From the NCBI GenBank assembly GCA_016868055.1, contig VGHX01000020.1, positions 1 through 34,755 on the forward strand: a stretch of DNA of 34,755 bases, read 5' to 3'. Shown piece after piece: positions 25,426 to 32,679 of this stretch; positions within the stretch are counted from its first letter, which is position 1; each line of letters opens with the position of its first letter. The notes under the pieces were generated by a model. That model did no database searches and was not told the origin of the DNA. It saw nothing but the letters and a program-made list of their open reading frames with translations. Source of the stretch: Betaproteobacteria bacterium. GTDB lineage: Bacteria; Pseudomonadota; Gammaproteobacteria; Burkholderiales; Burkholderiaceae_D. The position numbers and the translations under genes were made by a program.

Positions 25426-25734
25426 ATGAAAGCTATTCTGGTCGCTGCCGTAGCCGTTGCAGCTTTTGCTTCCAACGCGGCGCTCGCCAGCGAGCAACTG
25501 GCAAAAGAAAAAAATTGCCTTGCTTGCCACGCGATAGATAACAAAGTGGTTGGCCCAGGTTACAAGGAAGTCGCGGCCAAGTACAAGGGCGACAAGTCAG
25601 CAGAAGCCAAGCTGGCCACCAAAATTCAAAAAGGTGGTAGCGGCGTATGGGGTCAGATCCCGATGCCCGCTAATCCTCAGGTAAGCGAGGCGGAGGCGAA
25701 GAAACTGGCGGCGTGGGTTCTCTCGCTGAAATAA
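25426..25734 (+). CDS. Periplasmic class I cytochrome c (c551/c552 type)
   Basis: This 102-residue precursor has a signal peptide of about 22 residues ([21 protein letters not shown], cleaved before SEQ). The mature part has the haem-binding CLACH (C31, C34, H35) and the axial methionine M80 in [10 protein letters not shown], both as in Pseudomonas c551-type monohaem cytochromes. These carry electrons from cytochrome bc1 to terminal oxidases or reductases. GGAGA lies about 8 nt before ATG 25426; an upstream in-frame ATG at 25408 lacks support. A strong terminator follows 18 nt after the stop. It stands alone, with no oxidase gene nearby. Confidence 0.95.
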   Translation: MKAILVAAVAVAAFASNAALASEQLAKEKNCLACHAIDNKVVGPGYKEVAAKYKGDKSAEAKLATKIQKGGSGVWGQIPMPANPQVSEAEAKKLAAWVLSLK

Positions 25735-25752
25735 TCGCACAGACGTGAATGT

Positions 25753-25780
25753 AAAAGCGCTCCCGACAGGAGCGCTTTTT
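25753..25780 (+). terminator. Intrinsic terminator of the cytochrome c gene
   Basis: AAAAGCGCTCC (25753-25763) and GGAGCGCTTTT (25769-25779) form a perfect 11-bp stem with a 5-nt loop and a T-rich end. Confidence 0.93.
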
Positions 25781-25813
25781 ATTTGTGACGCTCGTAGGTG
25801 TGACTCTCGCAGT

Positions 25814-25883
25814 TATGGTTTTCGTGATATCGCTTTCGTAATTTGATTTTCGTAGTATGGCTTTCGAAACATAGCTTTCGTGT
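25814..25883. repeat. Degenerate 14-bp tandem repeat
   Basis: Five units begin at 25814, 25828, 25842, 25856 and 25870, each 14 bp, with consensus TATGGCTTTCGTAA; the TTTCG core is kept in all five. Weaker units at 15-bp spacing precede it (CTCG cores near 25791 and 25806), and two poorer copies follow at 12-bp spacing. It lies between the cytochrome terminator and the 3' end of the convergent substrate-binding-protein gene. No function is evident. Confidence 0.8.
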
Positions 25884-25933
25884 TTATTGCCGTTGTGTTT
25901 TTCGCGCACGCTCTCTACAGAATCAGCTAATAC

Positions 25934-27073
25934 TTAGCGCACCACCGCGATTTGTGAGCGCTTGCCCGCTTCGTAGGTATACAGCGTTAACGTGCCTTGT
26001 TTCATATCGCCACGCTCATCGAATTCGATCTTGCCGGTGACGCCTTGATAACTGGTTTTGGCGAGTTCAGGTAGATACTTCGCGGGTTCGGCCGAATTGG
26101 CGCGCTTCATTGCGTCGGCCATCACCATCACTGCGTCGTACACATAAGGCGCATAGAGCTTTACCTCCGCACCAAATTTTTTCTTGTAGTCAGCGCGGAA
26201 GTTATCCATCGCTTTTTTTCCGCTGTCCTCTACGCCACCCGCCTCAGCGCAGACCACCTGCCCATCACCCATTGCACCTGCTGAGAGTGAGGGTAACTGC
26301 TCGGTACAGATGCCGTCACCGCCCATGAATTTAGCGTTGATGCCGAGTTGCTTCATCTGCCGCAGCATCGGTCCGCCCACCGCATCCATGCCGCCGAAGA
26401 AAACCAGGTCAGGCTGCTTGCCTTTGATCGCGGTAAGAATTGCATTGAAGTCGGGTGTTTTATCGTTGGTGTACTGGCGGGCAACGATGTTAATGCCCGC
26501 CGCCTTTGCGGCTTTTATAAACTCATCGGCAACACCCTGCCCGTAGGCAGTGCGGTCATCGACGACGGCTACATTTTTCGATTTCAGGGTATTGGCCGCG
26601 TAGCGACCTAATGCACCGCCCAACTGCCCGTCGTTGGCAACCACGCGGAAAGCCCCCTTGTAGCCCTGTTGGGTGTACTTGGGATTCGTCGCTGATGGCG
26701 ATATCTGCGGAATGCCATGGTCGTGATAAATCTTGGACGCCGGGATCGTGGTACCCGAGTTGAGATGGCCGATCACACCATTGACTTTTGCATCGGTGAG
26801 TTTCTGTGCGACTGAAGTCGCCTGCTGCGGATTGGCGCCATCGTCTTCGGCAATGAGTTGAAACTTCACTTTCTTGCCGCCCAGCGTCATGCCTTTTGCA
26901 TTGAGCACGTCAATCGCCATGCGTGCGCCATTTTCGTTATCTTTGCCGAGATGCGCGATCGAACCCGATAACGGTCCCACATGACCGATCTTGACCACCT
27001 GCTCCTGAGCGACTGCAGATGAGGTCGCGACGCAGAGCGCGAGCAGAGAAAGACGACTCAATTTGAACTGCAT
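25934..27073 (-). CDS. Branched-chain amino-acid ABC transporter, periplasmic binding protein (LivK-like)
   Basis: This 379-residue precursor has a signal peptide (MQFKLSRLSLLALCVATSSAVA, cleaved before QEQ). The mature protein is a type I periplasmic-binding fold: VVKIGHVGPLSGSIAHLGKDNENGARMAID, then GVIGHLNSGTTIPASKIY and IPQISPSATNPKYTQQG, as in LivJ/LivK-type proteins that bind Leu/Ile/Val or related amino acids. ATG 27073 is chosen because GGAGG lies 6 nt upstream; the first ATG of the frame (27094) would spoil the signal peptide. No livHMGF permease or ATPase gene is nearby, so it is an orphan binding protein in this window. The ligand is unproven. An AT-rich region upstream probably holds its promoter. 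Confidence 0.93.
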   Translation of the reverse strand: MQFKLSRLSLLALCVATSSAVAQEQVVKIGHVGPLSGSIAHLGKDNENGARMAIDVLNAKGMTLGGKKVKFQLIAEDDGANPQQATSVAQKLTDAKVNGVIGHLNSGTTIPASKIYHDHGIPQISPSATNPKYTQQGYKGAFRVVANDGQLGGALGRYAANTLKSKNVAVVDDRTAYGQGVADEFIKAAKAAGINIVARQYTNDKTPDFNAILTAIKGKQPDLVFFGGMDAVGGPMLRQMKQLGINAKFMGGDGICTEQLPSLSAGAMGDGQVVCAEAGGVEDSGKKAMDNFRADYKKKFGAEVKLYAPYVYDAVMVMADAMKRANSAEPAKYLPELAKTSYQGVTGKIEFDERGDMKQGTLTLYTYEAGKRSQIAVVR

Positions 27074-27211
27074 GGATAGCCTCCGTGGGTGCAAGCTGAA
27101 TATTATTCTTGAAATAAATTGCTATAAATAAGCAAGGTAAACCAAATTGCGATGTAATGACAATACGGTTGGCGCTGATAATCAATTCGGCAAGTGTGTG
27201 GGCAGCGTAGT

Positions 27212-28528
27212 TTAGCCGCGCGCAGGTAGCGAGATCAGTGCAGGTGCTGTGTGGCTAGCCGGCTCGCCGGTAAACGCGAAATCAACTTCCGGCCGACGTC
27301 CGACCATGATATCTGCGACTGCGCGACCGGAGCCGCAGCCCATGGTCCAGCCCAGCGTACCATGCCCGGTATTCAGAAATAGGTTGCTGTATTTCGATCG
27401 CCCAATATACGGAACATTGGATGGGGTCATCGGGCGCAGCCCACTCCAATACACCGGGTTTTCATAATCGCAGGCGCCAGGAAACAGCTCTCGGGTGCGG
27501 CGCGTGATAGCCTCGCAACGCACCTCGTTCAATGCACGCGAGTAGCCATTAATCTCTGCGGTGCCTGCCACCCGCAGCCGATCGCCCAGTCGCGAGATCA
27601 CCAGCTTGTGGCCATCATCCGTCAGCGACACCATCGGTGCCAGTTGAGGTTGCGTGACCGTGTACGTAGCCGAGTACCCTTTGCCCGGGTAAATCATCAG
27701 ATCAATACCGATACGTTTGGCTAGCGGTTGCGAAAAACTTCCCAAGGCCAGTACATAGCTATCGGCTTGCAATTGCTGATGCCGCCCATGCTCGTCGATC
27801 ACTTCAACGCCAGCAATCCGTGAGGTTGCGCCGCTACCTTCGGTGAGCAGCCGCGTCACGATGGTATTGAAGATGAAGCGAGTGCCTATCTGCTCGCACG
27901 CGTGCGCGAGACCGGTGGTGAATTTATAGACATCGCCCGACTCATCGGTTGGTGTGAAGTCAGCCCCCACTAGTTTTGGTCGAATCGACGCTAGCGCAGG
28001 CTCTAGCCGCACGGCTTCGTCCGCGTCAAGGCTTTGACGCGGACAACCTAATTCACGCATCAGCTGCGCTGCAGACAATGACTGCTCGAATTCAACCGGG
28101 TCGGTATAAAAATGCAGAATACCGCGCGTTTCACAGTCGTAGTCAATACCAGTCTCGGCACGCAGCGCTTGAAGGGTTTGTCGGCTGTACTCAGCGATGG
28201 CGACTATCTGACGGATGTTATGCGCTGCGCGTGCCGGAGTGCACTCACGAAGAAACTGCAACCCCCAGCGCCATTGCAGCCATTCTGCGCGCGGCCGAAA
28301 CAAGAGTGGCGCATCGTCTCGACTTAACCAACGCAGTAGCTTCAGTGGTGCGCCCGGGTTTGCCCAAGGCTCGGCGTGCGATACGGAGATTTGGCAGCCA
28401 TTAGCGAAGCTGGTCTCCTGTGCTACGCCGGGTTGACGGTCGATGACGGTGACCTCATGGCCAGCTTTTTGCAGAAACCAGGCCGAGGCAGTGCCAATTA
28501 TGCCGGCACCGAGCACAATCACTTTCAT
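27212..28528 (-). CDS. dadA: D-amino acid dehydrogenase, small subunit
   Basis: DadA is a membrane-associated FAD enzyme that oxidises D-amino acids, mainly D-alanine, to 2-oxo acids and feeds electrons to the quinone pool. The 438-residue protein starts MKVIVLGAGIIGTASAWFL, the FAD-binding GxGxxG, then QETSFANGCQISVSHAEPWANP, typical of DadA. The C-terminal YWSGLRPMTPSNVPYIG and NTGHGTLGWTMGCGSG complete the FAD/substrate site. AGGA precedes the ATG by 6 nt. No alr/dadX racemase or lrp gene is beside it. The binding-protein gene lies downstream on the same strand, but a 138-nt AT-rich gap suggests separate transcription. Confidence 0.95.
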   Translation of the reverse strand: MKVIVLGAGIIGTASAWFLQKAGHEVTVIDRQPGVAQETSFANGCQISVSHAEPWANPGAPLKLLRWLSRDDAPLLFRPRAEWLQWRWGLQFLRECTPARAAHNIRQIVAIAEYSRQTLQALRAETGIDYDCETRGILHFYTDPVEFEQSLSAAQLMRELGCPRQSLDADEAVRLEPALASIRPKLVGADFTPTDESGDVYKFTTGLAHACEQIGTRFIFNTIVTRLLTEGSGATSRIAGVEVIDEHGRHQQLQADSYVLALGSFSQPLAKRIGIDLMIYPGKGYSATYTVTQPQLAPMVSLTDDGHKLVISRLGDRLRVAGTAEINGYSRALNEVRCEAITRRTRELFPGACDYENPVYWSGLRPMTPSNVPYIGRSKYSNLFLNTGHGTLGWTMGCGSGRAVADIMVGRRPEVDFAFTGEPASHTAPALISLPARG

Positions 28529-28640
28529 GTTGAATCCTGTGTTGAATAACTTGCGCTCATCTTGCGCTGATCATCACACGATAAGGTGCAACAGCGTGCG
28601 CTACGATGAGAGCTTATCTTTACGCTGCAACTGCGGACAA

Positions 28641-29033
28641 TCAGAGATTGTGTGCCTTGAGCGCGGCGATTTCTTGTGCGACTGCACTGCGAACTTCTTC
28701 TTGCAGTCGCATCTCGAGCGATGCGCCGAGTTCGTAGGCCACCTTGCTGGAAAGTTCCGATGTCGCTGCTTGCGCTGCAATTGGCAAGGCGTTGGTCAGC
28801 GTGTTAAGCAGCTCCGCTTGCAACTTCGCACCGAGCGCTTGGGGTAGGTGCTCACGAAGCGCTGCCTCAACCAATACCGGCAACTGTAGTGATAATTCTG
28901 AAATTAGTCGATCCGAGAGTGCCTGCTCTAATTGATCAAGCGCCACGGACGATTGCGCCACCGACTGCCTGACGGGCGAAGGGGTATCGATCACATCGGT
29001 TAAAACAGGAATGTCTTGCTCAGGTTCGTTCAT
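28641..29033 (-). CDS. Small conserved protein coupled to holC (DUF2486-like)
   Basis: This 130-residue protein starts MNEPEQDIPVLTDVI, with a short acidic N-terminus, followed by a long mostly helical region (LDQLEQALSDRLISELSLQLPVLVEAALREHL and KVAYELGASLEMRLQEEVRSAVAQEIAALKA). The IPVLTDVI motif and the position after holC match Burkholderia-type DUF2486 proteins, recalled from memory. The function is unknown. Its ATG overlaps the holC stop (ATGA), so it is translated with the clamp-loader subunit; an accessory role around HolC is a guess. Confidence 0.75.
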   Translation of the reverse strand: MNEPEQDIPVLTDVIDTPSPVRQSVAQSSVALDQLEQALSDRLISELSLQLPVLVEAALREHLPQALGAKLQAELLNTLTNALPIAAQAATSELSSKVAYELGASLEMRLQEEVRSAVAQEIAALKAHNL

Positions 29034-29455
29034 GAGGAGTCAGCCACGTGATGAGTGAGCGGGTAGCCGCGCTGCTGATAGTACTTGTAGCGCTCGCGAC
29101 CTGCAATCAAATCCTGCTCGTCATTCGATACCAGCTCGAACATGCGCTCGAAACGCGCAAAGAATTCCGGAGTGCGGCGTGAAATATTGACAAGCACGTG
29201 ATGGTGCGGTAACGCTTTGTCGCAGTCATCAGTCAAGATAATCGGCGTCTGCTCTGCCAAGGCATCGCCCGCGACCACATGCGGCAAAAAGTCTTGCTCA
29301 GAAAAAGTCCATAGCAAGCCATCCATTTGTTCGAGTTGTGCATGATCTTCGGTGAGCACAACCAGCCGGGTTTTCGCTGCTTGCGCTTTGCGTATCAAGC
29401 GACAGGCGTAGTTGAGCTTGTCCGGTACTTTGCTATGAAAATCGATGCGCGTCAC
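29030..29455 (-). CDS. holC: DNA polymerase III chi subunit
   Basis: HolC (chi) links the clamp loader to single-stranded-DNA-binding protein. The 141-residue protein begins MTRIDFHSKVPDKLNYACRLIRKA and contains LDGLLWTF-like QMDGLLWTFSEQDFLPHV and ERYKYYQQRGYPLTHHV, all family features. The start is GTG 29455, overlapping the prlC stop (GTGA). The stop in turn overlaps the next gene's ATG, so prlC-holC-DUF2486-like form a coupled set. In many relatives holC follows pepA; here it follows another peptidase gene, prlC. Confidence 0.94.
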   Translation of the reverse strand: MTRIDFHSKVPDKLNYACRLIRKAQAAKTRLVVLTEDHAQLEQMDGLLWTFSEQDFLPHVVAGDALAEQTPIILTDDCDKALPHHHVLVNISRRTPEFFARFERMFELVSNDEQDLIAGRERYKYYQQRGYPLTHHVADSS

Positions 29456-31512
29456 GGGTTTGCCTGCACCATGCCGTTGTGTCGGAGCAGCGCATCAATA
29501 CTGGGTGCGCGACCACGAAATGCGGTGAATGATTCCAGCGCCGGACGCGAACCGCCGACGGACAAGATTTCGCGATGAAACGCGATGCCGGTCTCGGCCA
29601 GACGATTCGGGTCGCCCTGCGCTTCTTCGAAAGCGCCATAAGCGTCAGCGGACAACACCTCGGCCCATTTGTAGCTGTAGTAACCGGCAGCATAGCCTCC
29701 GGCGAAAATATGCGAGAAGGAATGCTGAAAACGGTTGAAGGCGGGAGGAATGATGACGGCGACTTGATGCCTGACCTCAGCCAGTAATTCTGCGACGGTT
29801 TGTTGGCCATTCGGTTGGTAATCAAAGTGCAGGCGCATATCGAATAACGAAAACTCGACTTGTCGCAGCATTTGCAAACCGGATTGAAAATTTTTGGCGG
29901 CGATCATTTTGTCGTACAAGGATCGCGGCAAGGGCTCGCCAGACTCTGCGTGTTCTGTCATGTGCTGCAGAACATCCCACTCCCAGCAGAAGTTCTCCAT
30001 GAACTGCGAAGGCAGCTCGACTGCGTCCCACTCGACGCCTGAGATGCCCGACACACCGAGCTCATCGACCGCGGTGAGCATGTGGTGTAGACCATGCCCA
30101 AACTCATGGAACAGCGTGATGACTTCGTCATGGGTGAAATAGGCCGGCTTCTTGACCCCGTCAACGACCGCGGGTTCAGTGAAATTGCAGGTGAGGTAGG
30201 CAATCGGTGTTTGCAAATCACCGGCGAGATTTTTACGACCACGCGCATCATCCATCCATGCGCCACCGCGTTTACCGTTTCGTGCGTAAAGGTCCAGATA
30301 GAACTGCCCGACCAGCTGACCTTTTTTCTCGATGCGATAGAACGTGACGTCTTGGTGCCAGAGCGGGCTATTGTCCGATTTGATGTCAACACCAAACATG
30401 TTTTGTATCAGCCGGAACAAACCGCCAATCACGCGATGCTCGGGGAAATAGCGTTTTACTTCCTGCTCCGAAAATGCGTAGCGTTTTTCGCGCAGCTTCT
30501 CAGACGCATAGGTGATGTCCCATGCCTCCAGCTGATCGAGCCCCAACTCAGCTTTGGCAAAGGCGCGTAGCTCTGCTAAATCATTTTCAGCGAAGGGTCG
30601 CGCGCGTTGCGCGAGGTCATTCAGAAATTGAATTACCTGTGATGGTGCGCTGGCCATTTTCGGCACCAGCGATACCTCTGCGAAATTGGCATAGCCAAGA
30701 CATTTGGCTTCTTCGTCGCGCAATTGAAGAATATCCGCGATAAGCTGCGTGTTATCCCAATCGGCATTCTCACCCAGCTCCGAAGCTTTCGTGGCATTCG
30801 CGCGGTACAGCGTCTCGCGCAGCGCTCGGTCATCGGCATATTGCAGCACCGGGAAATACGAGGGGAAATGCAAAGAGAAGCGCCAGCCCGTTTTGCCTTC
30901 GCGCTCGGCGGACGCCTGCGCGGCTTGCTTCACGTCCTCCGGAAGCCCCGCCAGACGGGCCTCATCCTCGATATTGAGTTCGTAGGCATTGGTCGCATCC
31001 AGCACATTTTCTGAGAAGCGCGTTGACAGCGCAGCTAGCTGCTCCTGGATTTCAGCGAAACGCGTTTTCTGTGCATCAGCGAGTTCCGCACCACCCAAAC
31101 GAAAATCACGCACCGCGTTGTCGACGATACGCTTGCGCGCTGATGACAGTGTTGTGTATTCATTGCTGGCCTGAAGCGCTTTGTACTTCTCGAACAGCTT
31201 CAGGTTTTGGCCCAGTTCAGTCCAGAACTCGGTTACCTTCGGTAAGTTCTCGTTGTACGCTGCACGTAGCGCCGGCGTGTCGACCACGCCATTCAGGTGG
31301 CCCACAACACCCCATGCGCGTCCCAGACGTTCAGTCACTGCCTCCAGTGGCACCACGAACGCATCCCACCCAATGACCGCCGATTGCTCGAGTTGCGCGA
31401 CGGTTTCGCGCGCCTCGTGAAGCAACTGCGTGATGGCCGGTGTGACATGCGATGTGTCAAACAGGTCGAAGCGTGGCAGGTCGGTGAAATCGAGTAGGGC
31501 GTTGGTGGTCAT
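29452..31512 (-). CDS. prlC: Oligopeptidase A (M3 metallopeptidase)
   Basis: This 686-residue cytosolic zinc peptidase degrades short peptides, including cleaved signal peptides. The zinc site HEFGH places H469, E470 and H473, with E499 (WDAVELPSQF) as the third ligand. The N-terminal helical part (MTTNALLDFTDLPRFDLF) and the C-terminal HFDYQPNGQQ, then GGYAAGYYSYKWAEVLSADAYGAF segments are family-typical, and the length matches E. coli PrlC. No strong ribosome-binding site is seen before ATG 31512. folD ends 13 nt upstream, so the two are probably co-transcribed. Confidence 0.96.
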   Translation of the reverse strand: MTTNALLDFTDLPRFDLFDTSHVTPAITQLLHEARETVAQLEQSAVIGWDAFVVPLEAVTERLGRAWGVVGHLNGVVDTPALRAAYNENLPKVTEFWTELGQNLKLFEKYKALQASNEYTTLSSARKRIVDNAVRDFRLGGAELADAQKTRFAEIQEQLAALSTRFSENVLDATNAYELNIEDEARLAGLPEDVKQAAQASAEREGKTGWRFSLHFPSYFPVLQYADDRALRETLYRANATKASELGENADWDNTQLIADILQLRDEEAKCLGYANFAEVSLVPKMASAPSQVIQFLNDLAQRARPFAENDLAELRAFAKAELGLDQLEAWDITYASEKLREKRYAFSEQEVKRYFPEHRVIGGLFRLIQNMFGVDIKSDNSPLWHQDVTFYRIEKKGQLVGQFYLDLYARNGKRGGAWMDDARGRKNLAGDLQTPIAYLTCNFTEPAVVDGVKKPAYFTHDEVITLFHEFGHGLHHMLTAVDELGVSGISGVEWDAVELPSQFMENFCWEWDVLQHMTEHAESGEPLPRSLYDKMIAAKNFQSGLQMLRQVEFSLFDMRLHFDYQPNGQQTVAELLAEVRHQVAVIIPPAFNRFQHSFSHIFAGGYAAGYYSYKWAEVLSADAYGAFEEAQGDPNRLAETGIAFHREILSVGGSRPALESFTAFRGRAPSIDALLRHNGMVQANP

Positions 31513-31525
31513 AGTGTTTCAAGTG

Positions 31526-32380
31526 TTAGCTGTGTGCAGCGCGCTCTGCCGCTTCAATCGTGTTTACCAACAGCATGGTGATCGTCATGGGACCGACGCC
31601 ACCCGGTACCGGCGTGATCCAGCCAGCAACTTCTGCAATGGGCGCGTAGTCGACATCGCCGCATAATTTTCCGGCGTCATCACGGTTCATGCCGACATCA
31701 ATGACGACTGCACCTGGCTTGACCATATCCGCGGTCACGATGTTCCGCTTGCCGGTGGCGACCACCACAATATCTGCATCTCGGGTGTGATGACCGAGGT
31801 CGCGTGTCTTCGAATTACAGATGGTGACCGTGGCGCCGGCTTGCAATAGCAGCATGGCCTGTGGCTTGCCAACGATGTTCGATGCACCAACCACGACTGC
31901 GGTCGCGCCACGCACCGGGTAGTTGATCGATTCCAGCATCTTCATCACGCCATACGGTGTGCAGGGGCGGAATAAAGGCTGACCCGTCATCAGCAAACCG
32001 GCATTGCTAATATGAAAACCATCCACGTCTTTTTCGGCGGCGATCGCTTCAATGACTTTGTTGGCATCGATATGCGCGGGCAGCGGCAGTTGAACCAGGA
32101 TGCCGTTGATTTTTGGGTCGTGGTTCAGCGCATCGACACGCGCCAGCAATTCAGCTTCCGACATGCTGGCATCGTATTTTTCCAGCACCGAGTAAATCCC
32201 GTTTTCTTCACAGGCTTTTACCTTATTCCGGACGTAGACCTGGGATGCCTGGCTGTCGCCCACCAAGATAACGGCCAGGCCGGGTTGATGACCTTTGGCG
32301 GTGAGCGCGGCGGCGCGTTGGGCGACTTCGCCGCGTAGTTGGGCTGAAAGCGCATTTCCATCGATGATTTTTGCAGACAT
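31526..32380 (-). CDS. folD: Methylenetetrahydrofolate dehydrogenase / methenyl-THF cyclohydrolase
   Basis: FolD is a bifunctional cytosolic enzyme that interconverts 5,10-methylene-THF and 10-formyl-THF using NADP. The 284-residue protein has [17 protein letters not shown] with the catalytic [41 protein letters not shown] (cofactor site) and VDVGMNR plus [15 protein letters not shown] near the end. ATG 32380 gives [12 protein letters not shown], the family start; the longer frame adds 27 unrelated residues. No ribosome-binding site is clear. It heads a minus-strand run with prlC and holC. Confidence 0.97.
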   Translation of the reverse strand: MSAKIIDGNALSAQLRGEVAQRAAALTAKGHQPGLAVILVGDSQASQVYVRNKVKACEENGIYSVLEKYDASMSEAELLARVDALNHDPKINGILVQLPLPAHIDANKVIEAIAAEKDVDGFHISNAGLLMTGQPLFRPCTPYGVMKMLESINYPVRGATAVVVGASNIVGKPQAMLLLQAGATVTICNSKTRDLGHHTRDADIVVVATGKRNIVTADMVKPGAVVIDVGMNRDDAGKLCGDVDYAPIAEVAGWITPVPGGVGPMTITMLLVNTIEAAERAAHS

Positions 32381-32413
32381 GGCGGTGAGAGATATCGGGT
32401 TAACAGAGCCGGC

Positions 32414-32419
32414 ATTATA
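32414..32419 (-). promoter_or_regulatory. Probable folD -10 box
   Basis: The minus strand reads TATAAT here, 34 nt upstream of the folD ATG. No convincing -35 hexamer is found at 16-18 nt. The 299-base interval 32381-32679 otherwise holds only the aceE promoter described separately. Confidence 0.45.
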
Positions 32420-32556
32420 AGAGTGAGGGGAAAAGTTTGATTCGAGGCAAACCCTTGGCATTCCGCATCCCTGCGCAAAGCGCCTGCTTTAAAGTGCGAT
32501 CCGCTGCGCGTTTTCATTTAAATAATTTACTGCATTATGAAATCATCTACCGTATT

Positions 32557-32605
32557 TTGAAAAATCAATGAAGTCCTGATACACTTCGCCCGATTGAAGT
32601 CGGGC
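32557..32605 (+). promoter_or_regulatory. aceE promoter with overlapping dyads
   Basis: TTGAAA (32557-32562), a 17-nt spacer and TACACT (32580-32585) form a good promoter; transcription should start near 32592, giving an 88-nt leader. GCCCGA (32588-32593) and TCGGGC (32600-32605) form a perfect dyad across the start site, interleaved with ACTTC/GAAGT (32583-32587 and 32596-32600). An operator for a pyruvate-responsive regulator is possible but unproven. Confidence 0.65.
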
Positions 32606-32679
32606 TAAATTTCGGGGTAATGTCATCCTCCCGAACGCTTGAAGACATGCACCAGCCACCAACGACACTGGAGACTGAT

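Noticed and set aside
25670-25909. 79-codon minus-strand ORF across the cytochrome terminator and tandem repeat
   Set aside because: It spans a strong terminator and a repeat, and its sequence is simply translated repeat units.
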